Shown here piece after piece: positions 60,193 through 64,000 of a stretch of DNA of 64,000 nt (position 1 is the first letter of the stretch; every line of letters starts with the position of its first letter). Origin of the DNA: Sphingobium cyanobacteriorum. GTDB taxonomy: Bacteria > Pseudomonadota > Alphaproteobacteria > Sphingomonadales > Sphingomonadaceae. The position numbers and the translations under genes are program-made. The notes under the pieces were generated by a model that ran no database searches, was not told the origin of the DNA, and saw only the letters and a program-made list of their open reading frames with translations. The stretch lies in the NCBI RefSeq assembly GCF_030580935.1, contig NZ_JAUQOM010000002.1, positions 1-64,000 of the forward strand, given 5' to 3'.

Positions 60193-62175
60193 TCACTGCA
60201 TATCGGGTGCCTGCGCCTCTTTTGCAAGACGTTCGATAACATTGTCGAGCGAAAGCAGGCTTTGCCCCTCCTTGCCCAGTTCGCGCAGAGCGACCGTGCC
60301 CTCGTCCGCCTCGCGGCGGCCGACGACCAGCAGGTTGGGCACCTTGGCCAGGCTGTGCTCGCGCACCTTGTAGTTGATCTTCTCGTTGCGGACATCAAGT
60401 TCCGCCCGGATGCCGGCCGCGCGCAGCCGCTCGACTGCCGCCTTGGCATAATCGTCGGCATCGGACACGATGGTCGCGACCACCGCCTGCACCGGGGCCA
60501 GCCAGAGCGGGAATTTGCCCGCATAATGTTCGATCAATATGCCGATGAAGCGTTCATAGCTGCCGAAGATGGCGCGGTGCAGCATCACCGGCCGGTGGCG
60601 CTCGCCATCCTCGCCCACATAGCTGGCGTCGAGTCGGTCGGGCAGCACGCGGTCCGACTGGATCGTGCCGACCTGCCAGGTCCGGCCGATCGCGTCGGTC
60701 AGGTGCCATTCCAGCTTGGGCGCGTAGAAGGCGCCTTCGCCGGGCAATTCCTCCCAGCCATATTCCGGCGTGTTGAGGCCGGCGGCGGCAACCGCGTTGC
60801 GCAGTTCCTCCTCCGCCTTGTCCCACATTTCCTCAGTGCCGAACCGCTTTTCGGGGCGCAGTGCCAGCTTGATCGAGTAGGTGAAGCCGAAATCCTTGTA
60901 GATGCGGTCGGCCAGCGCGCAGAAGGCGCGGACTTCCTCGACAATCTGATCCTCGCGGCAGAAGATATGCGCGTCGTCCTGCGTGAACTGACGCACGCGC
61001 ATCAGCCCATGCAGCGCGCCATGCGGCTCGTTACGGTGGCAGCAGCCATTTTCGTAGAAGCGCAAGGGCAGGTCGCGATAGCTTTTGATCCCCTGGCGGA
61101 AGATCAGGACATGCGCCGGACAGTTCATGGGTTTGAGCGCCATCCAGTCGGCATCGTCCGACACCAGCGGGCCGTCATCGTCCACATTGGGCACTTCGTC
61201 GGGGATGACGAACATATTCTCGCGATATTTGCCCCAATGGCCGGATGTTTCCCACTGGCGCGCGTCCATCACCTGCGGCGTCTTGACCTCGCGATAGCCG
61301 GCATCGTCGATGGCGCGGCGCATATAGGATTCGAGCTGGCGCCAGATCAGATAGCCCTTGGGATGCCAGAAGACGCTACCATGCGCTTCCTGCTGAAGAT
61401 GGAACAGGTCCATCTCCGCGCCCAGCTTGCGATGGTCGCGCTTGCCCGCTTCCTCCAGCCGCGTCAGATGTTCGGCCAACTGTTTCTTGTTGAGCCATCC
61501 GGTGCCGTAGATGCGGGACAGCATCGCATTCTTCTGGTCGCCGCGCCAATAGGCGCCTGACACGCGCGTCAGTTTGAATGCAGCGGGATCGAGCCGCCCG
61601 GTGGAGGCCAGATGCGGCCCCCGGCACATATCGTACCAGCCGTCGCCCGAATGATAGACGGTCAGTTCCTCGCCCGCCGGCAGTTCGGCCGCCCACTGCG
61701 CCTTGAACGTCTCACCCGCTGCCTGCCATTGCGCGATCAGCGTGTCGCGGTCGATCACTTCGCGGCGCAACGGCTTGTTGGCGGCGATGATCCTGCGCAT
61801 CTCCGCTTCGATGACGGGCAGGTCTTCTTCCGTGAAGGGGCGCTCTGCCGGCGCAAAATCATAATAGAAGCCATCGTCGGTCGACGGGCCGAAGGTGATC
61901 TGCGTGCCGGGGAACAGCGCCTGCACCGCTTCGGCCAGCACATGGGCGAAGTCATGCCGCGCCAGTTCCAGCGCGTCCGCCTCATCCTTGTTCGTCACCA
62001 GTGCGAGCTGTGCATCCTGTTCGAGCGGGCGCGTGATGTCGCGCAATTCGCCATCCACCCGCGCGGCGATCGCCGCCTTGGCCAGGCCCGGCCCGATCGC
62101 CGCTGCAATGTCCGCCGGGGTAGTGCCGGGCGCGACTTCGCGCACGGAACCGTCGGGCAGGGTGATCTTGAGCAT
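60193..62175 (-). CDS. thrS: Threonyl-tRNA synthetase
   Basis: A class II synthetase of 660 aa: TGS domain (1-60, [20 protein letters not shown]), editing domain with [17 protein letters not shown] and [20 protein letters not shown], catalytic core [20 protein letters not shown] and [14 protein letters not shown], and anticodon-binding C-terminus. The start at 62175 fits the family; no strong ribosome site is seen. Precedes infC by 113 bp, the usual order. Confidence 0.95.
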   Translation of the reverse strand: MLKITLPDGSVREVAPGTTPADIAAAIGPGLAKAAIAARVDGELRDITRPLEQDAQLALVTNKDEADALELARHDFAHVLAEAVQALFPGTQITFGPSTDDGFYYDFAPAERPFTEEDLPVIEAEMRRIIAANKPLRREVIDRDTLIAQWQAAGETFKAQWAAELPAGEELTVYHSGDGWYDMCRGPHLASTGRLDPAAFKLTRVSGAYWRGDQKNAMLSRIYGTGWLNKKQLAEHLTRLEEAGKRDHRKLGAEMDLFHLQQEAHGSVFWHPKGYLIWRQLESYMRRAIDDAGYREVKTPQVMDARQWETSGHWGKYRENMFVIPDEVPNVDDDGPLVSDDADWMALKPMNCPAHVLIFRQGIKSYRDLPLRFYENGCCHRNEPHGALHGLMRVRQFTQDDAHIFCREDQIVEEVRAFCALADRIYKDFGFTYSIKLALRPEKRFGTEEMWDKAEEELRNAVAAAGLNTPEYGWEELPGEGAFYAPKLEWHLTDAIGRTWQVGTIQSDRVLPDRLDASYVGEDGERHRPVMLHRAIFGSYERFIGILIEHYAGKFPLWLAPVQAVVATIVSDADDYAKAAVERLRAAGIRAELDVRNEKINYKVREHSLAKVPNLLVVGRREADEGTVALRELGKEGQSLLSLDNVIERLAKEAQAPDMQ

Positions 62176-62351
62176 GGCGGACAAGGGACGGGACTTTCTG
62201 TGACTATGGGCATGTCGCGCGGCCGGAAATTGCCGCGCCTTCCCCTTAAATGGGCGGTCGGCGCTGTCAATAGAAGGGCTATTGCCAACTGTGGCCAAGA
62301 CGCGCATGATCCATGTGTTGTTATATCATATTTCAACAGAGGGAGGAACTT

Positions 62352-62789
62352 ATGGCCTTGCGCTTGGCAACCCCCAATGGCCGCGACGCGGATGTACCGA
62401 TGGGCGAGATGAACACGACGCCGCTGATCGACGTGATGCTGGTGCTGCTGATCATGTTCATCCTCACCATCCCGATCCAGACCCACAGCGTGGGCATCGA
62501 CTTGCCCCAGACCCCGGTGACGCCGCAGCAACCGATGCCCGATCCGGTCAAGAACAAGGTCGGCGTCGATGCCGATGGCGTGATTCGCTGGAACGGCGCG
62601 GCGGTCGACCGGCTGACGCTGCGCCAATATCTCGCCGCGACGCAGCGGATGCCGGTCGAGCCGGAATTGCAGTTCCAGCCCGATGCCGCCGCCCGCTATC
62701 TGGCGGTCGACGAAGTGCTGGCCGACATCAAGCGGTCGGGCGTGACCAAGCTGGGCTTCGTCGGCAACGAGCGATATGGCAACTTCTGA
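62352..62789 (+). CDS. ExbD/TolR family biopolymer transport protein
   Basis: A 145-aa protein with a short cytoplasmic lead, one transmembrane helix (PLIDVMLVLLIMFILTIPIQ, including the functional Asp), and a periplasmic domain. GGGAGGA lies 4 bp upstream of the start. ExbD works with ExbB in energising TonB. Here no exbB or tonB gene is adjacent; it diverges from thrS. Confidence 0.88.
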   Translation: MALRLATPNGRDADVPMGEMNTTPLIDVMLVLLIMFILTIPIQTHSVGIDLPQTPVTPQQPMPDPVKNKVGVDADGVIRWNGAAVDRLTLRQYLAATQRMPVEPELQFQPDAAARYLAVDEVLADIKRSGVTKLGFVGNERYGNF

Positions 62790-62810
62790 TAGCAGGTTGA
62801 GGCGCGCGCC

Positions 62811-63176
62811 TCACAGGGACAGCAGGCGTGCGTCGTCTCCCAGCTTTTGCATCAGGCTGACCGGGCCACCCGTCTCGATCCCGGCGGGCAGGTCGACCGC
62901 GCTCAGCCCGACCAGCGCCAGGCCGCTCTGGCAGGCGATCAGGGTGACGCCCAGCGCCCGCGCATCGTCCAGCAGCGTGGCCAGATCGGGCATGCCCGCA
63001 GCCCGATGCGCGGCATCGCGCGGCGCGGAGATCGGGGCGCGCAGCAGCGCTACGGCGTCCAGTTGCAGAAAAACGGTTGCATCGCCGCCCAGCGCCGCCT
63101 GCGCCGCCGCCAGCACCAGTGCGCCGCGCAGCCGCTCCGCATCGGCCGTCACGACGATGATCGTCAGGGCGCGCAT
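62811..63176 (-). CDS. DsrE/DsrF-like protein
   Basis: A 121-aa protein of the DsrE fold: MRALTIIVVTADAERLRGAL, AALGGDATVFLQLDAVALLR and TLIACQSGLALVGLSAVDLP. The conserved cysteine lies in IACQSGLA. These proteins can carry sulfur in relay systems. It overlaps the MoeB-like gene by 13 bp, and pairing with an E1-like enzyme suggests a sulfur-transfer or cofactor role. Confidence 0.72.
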   Translation of the reverse strand: MRALTIIVVTADAERLRGALVLAAAQAALGGDATVFLQLDAVALLRAPISAPRDAAHRAAGMPDLATLLDDARALGVTLIACQSGLALVGLSAVDLPAGIETGGPVSLMQKLGDDARLLSL

Positions 63177-63931
63177 AATTCTATGGCGCAGACCGCGCAG
63201 CCGGGGTCTTTCGCCACATCGATCGTGCGGAACCGCATCGAAAGCAGGTCGGCGATCAGCAACCGCCCGGCCATGTCCGTGCCGAAGGGCACCAGCGCGC
63301 GGATCACCTCCAGCGCGGCCAGGCTGCCGATCGCGCCGGTCAGCGCGCCGATGACGCCGGTTTCGGCGCAATTGCGTTCCGGTGCATCCTGCGGCGCGCC
63401 GACCAGGCAGCGATAGCAGGGCTTGTCGGCTTCCCATCCGCGATAGGTGGACAACTGCCCCTCGAACGGGCCGACCGCTGCCGACACCAGGGGTATGCGC
63501 AACCGCTGCGCTGCATCCGCGACGGTCAGGCGGGTGTCGAAATTGTCGCAGCCGTCCAGCACCACATCCGCTTCGCGCAGGATCAGGTCGGCATTGCCCG
63601 CGTCGATCCGGGCGTTGATCGGGACCAGCTTCACATCGGGATTGATCCGTGCCACCGCCGCCATCGCGGCTTCCGCCTTGGGCGCGCCGACATCGGCGGT
63701 GCCGAACAAGATCTGCCGTTGCAGGTTGGACAGGGCAACGGCGTCATCGTCGATGACCCGGATCGTGCCGATGCCCGCTGCGGCCAGATAGAGGATTGCG
63801 GGGCTGCCGATGCCGCCCGCGCCGATCACGGCCACGTCCGCTGACCGCAGCCGCGCCTGCCCCGCGCCGCCGATCTCCTTGAGGACGATATGCCGGGCAT
63901 AGCGCTCCAGTTGCTCGTCGGTCAGCATCAT
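63164..63931 (-). CDS. MoeB/ThiF-family adenylyltransferase
   Basis: A 255-aa E1-like enzyme activating a ubiquitin-like sulfur carrier (MoaD or ThiS) by adenylation. ATP loop GAGGIGS (37-43), DGCDNFDTR, the zinc cysteines C172-x2-C175 and CAVC near the C-terminus, and C188 in ERNCAETGV, the catalytic Cys position. MoeB is most likely, as no rhodanese domain is fused. Starts 5 bp after the dut stop. Confidence 0.88.
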   Translation of the reverse strand: MMLTDEQLERYARHIVLKEIGGAGQARLRSADVAVIGAGGIGSPAILYLAAAGIGTIRVIDDDAVALSNLQRQILFGTADVGAPKAEAAMAAVARINPDVKLVPINARIDAGNADLILREADVVLDGCDNFDTRLTVADAAQRLRIPLVSAAVGPFEGQLSTYRGWEADKPCYRCLVGAPQDAPERNCAETGVIGALTGAIGSLAALEVIRALVPFGTDMAGRLLIADLLSMRFRTIDVAKDPGCAVCAIELCAP

Positions 63932-63936
63932 GGGCG

Positions 63937-64000
63937 TTACACTCCTGTCGAACCGAAGCCGCCCTGCCCCCGGACGGTGTCATCCAGGCTATCGACTTCC
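63937..64000 (-). CDS. dut: dUTP diphosphatase, C-terminal fragment
   Basis: The 20 codons visible before the TAA (63937-63939) read EVDSLDDTVRGQGGFGSTGV. This contains the flexible C-terminal motif V of trimeric dUTPases (RGxGGFGSTG), which closes over dUTP. The rest lies outside the window. Confidence 0.9.
   Translation of the reverse strand, partial: EVDSLDDTVRGQGGFGSTGV

Overview
The window looks like a chromosome segment of an alphaproteobacterium of the order Sphingomonadales (Sphingobium, Sphingomonas or Novosphingobium type). This rests on the high-GC codon usage, a complete ccoNOQP-ccoGHIS cluster, a short LOV-HTH photoreceptor, a serC-serA pair with a serC-type leader, a thrS-infC pair, a TonB-dependent receptor, a fused NUDIX/DUF47 gene beside a Pit transporter, and a holin/GH108 pair like the lysis cassette of alphaproteobacterial gene transfer agents. 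No rRNA, tRNA or CRISPR array was found.

Positions 1 to about 9000 are an accessory island, visibly richer in A and T than the rest. At the left edge, on the minus strand, is a Cas1-like integrase of which only the N-terminal half lies in the window, broken by an in-frame stop at 80-82. Diverging from it on the plus strand are four genes: an unknown protein, a basic protein with a helix-turn-helix, an HNH-type zinc nuclease, and a 1040-aa family-B DNA polymerase with exonuclease motifs and two helix-turn-helix segments at its C-terminus. Cas1 + PolB + HNH + HTH is the gene content of casposons, but no CRISPR repeats or element ends are visible. A separate 1104-aa protein with a PD-(D/E)XK-like N-terminus and a helical-repeat body follows and ends at a clear terminator; it is a candidate defence gene. 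The island stops just before the cytochrome cbb3 oxidase genes.

From 9.2 to 24.5 kb are the cbb3 oxidase structural and assembly genes, a nitroreductase, a blue-light LOV-LuxR regulator apparently co-transcribed with DUF969/DUF979/DUF2891 genes (probable 5-oxoproline transporter plus partner), dapD with a HAD nucleotidase, a LOG-family protein and an extensin-like lipoprotein. From 24.6 to 40.8 kb are core biosynthesis genes (serC, serA, hisZ, purA, pdxH, fabI, aroC) mixed with membrane and stress genes. From 40.8 to 49.4 kb are a serine hydrolase, recQ, a RamB-type regulator with a perfect 39-bp palindrome over its start codon, and the Pit/DUF47 phosphate genes. From 49.4 to 58.2 kb are a TonB receptor, a LysR regulator and a catabolic cluster (enoyl-CoA hydratase, P450, NmrA-like reductase, two SDRs, TetR). 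The right end holds a holin/endolysin pair, thrS-infC, a lone ExbD, a DsrE-like protein, a MoeB-like enzyme and the 3' end of dut.

A second theme is REP-like palindromes. Two unrelated small endonuclease genes, a frameshifted DUF559 gene (27550-27941) and a GIY-YIG gene (42429-42719), are each tightly bracketed by near-identical inverted palindromes of two different sequence types. They look like compact nuclease cassettes that may have spread with their repeats.
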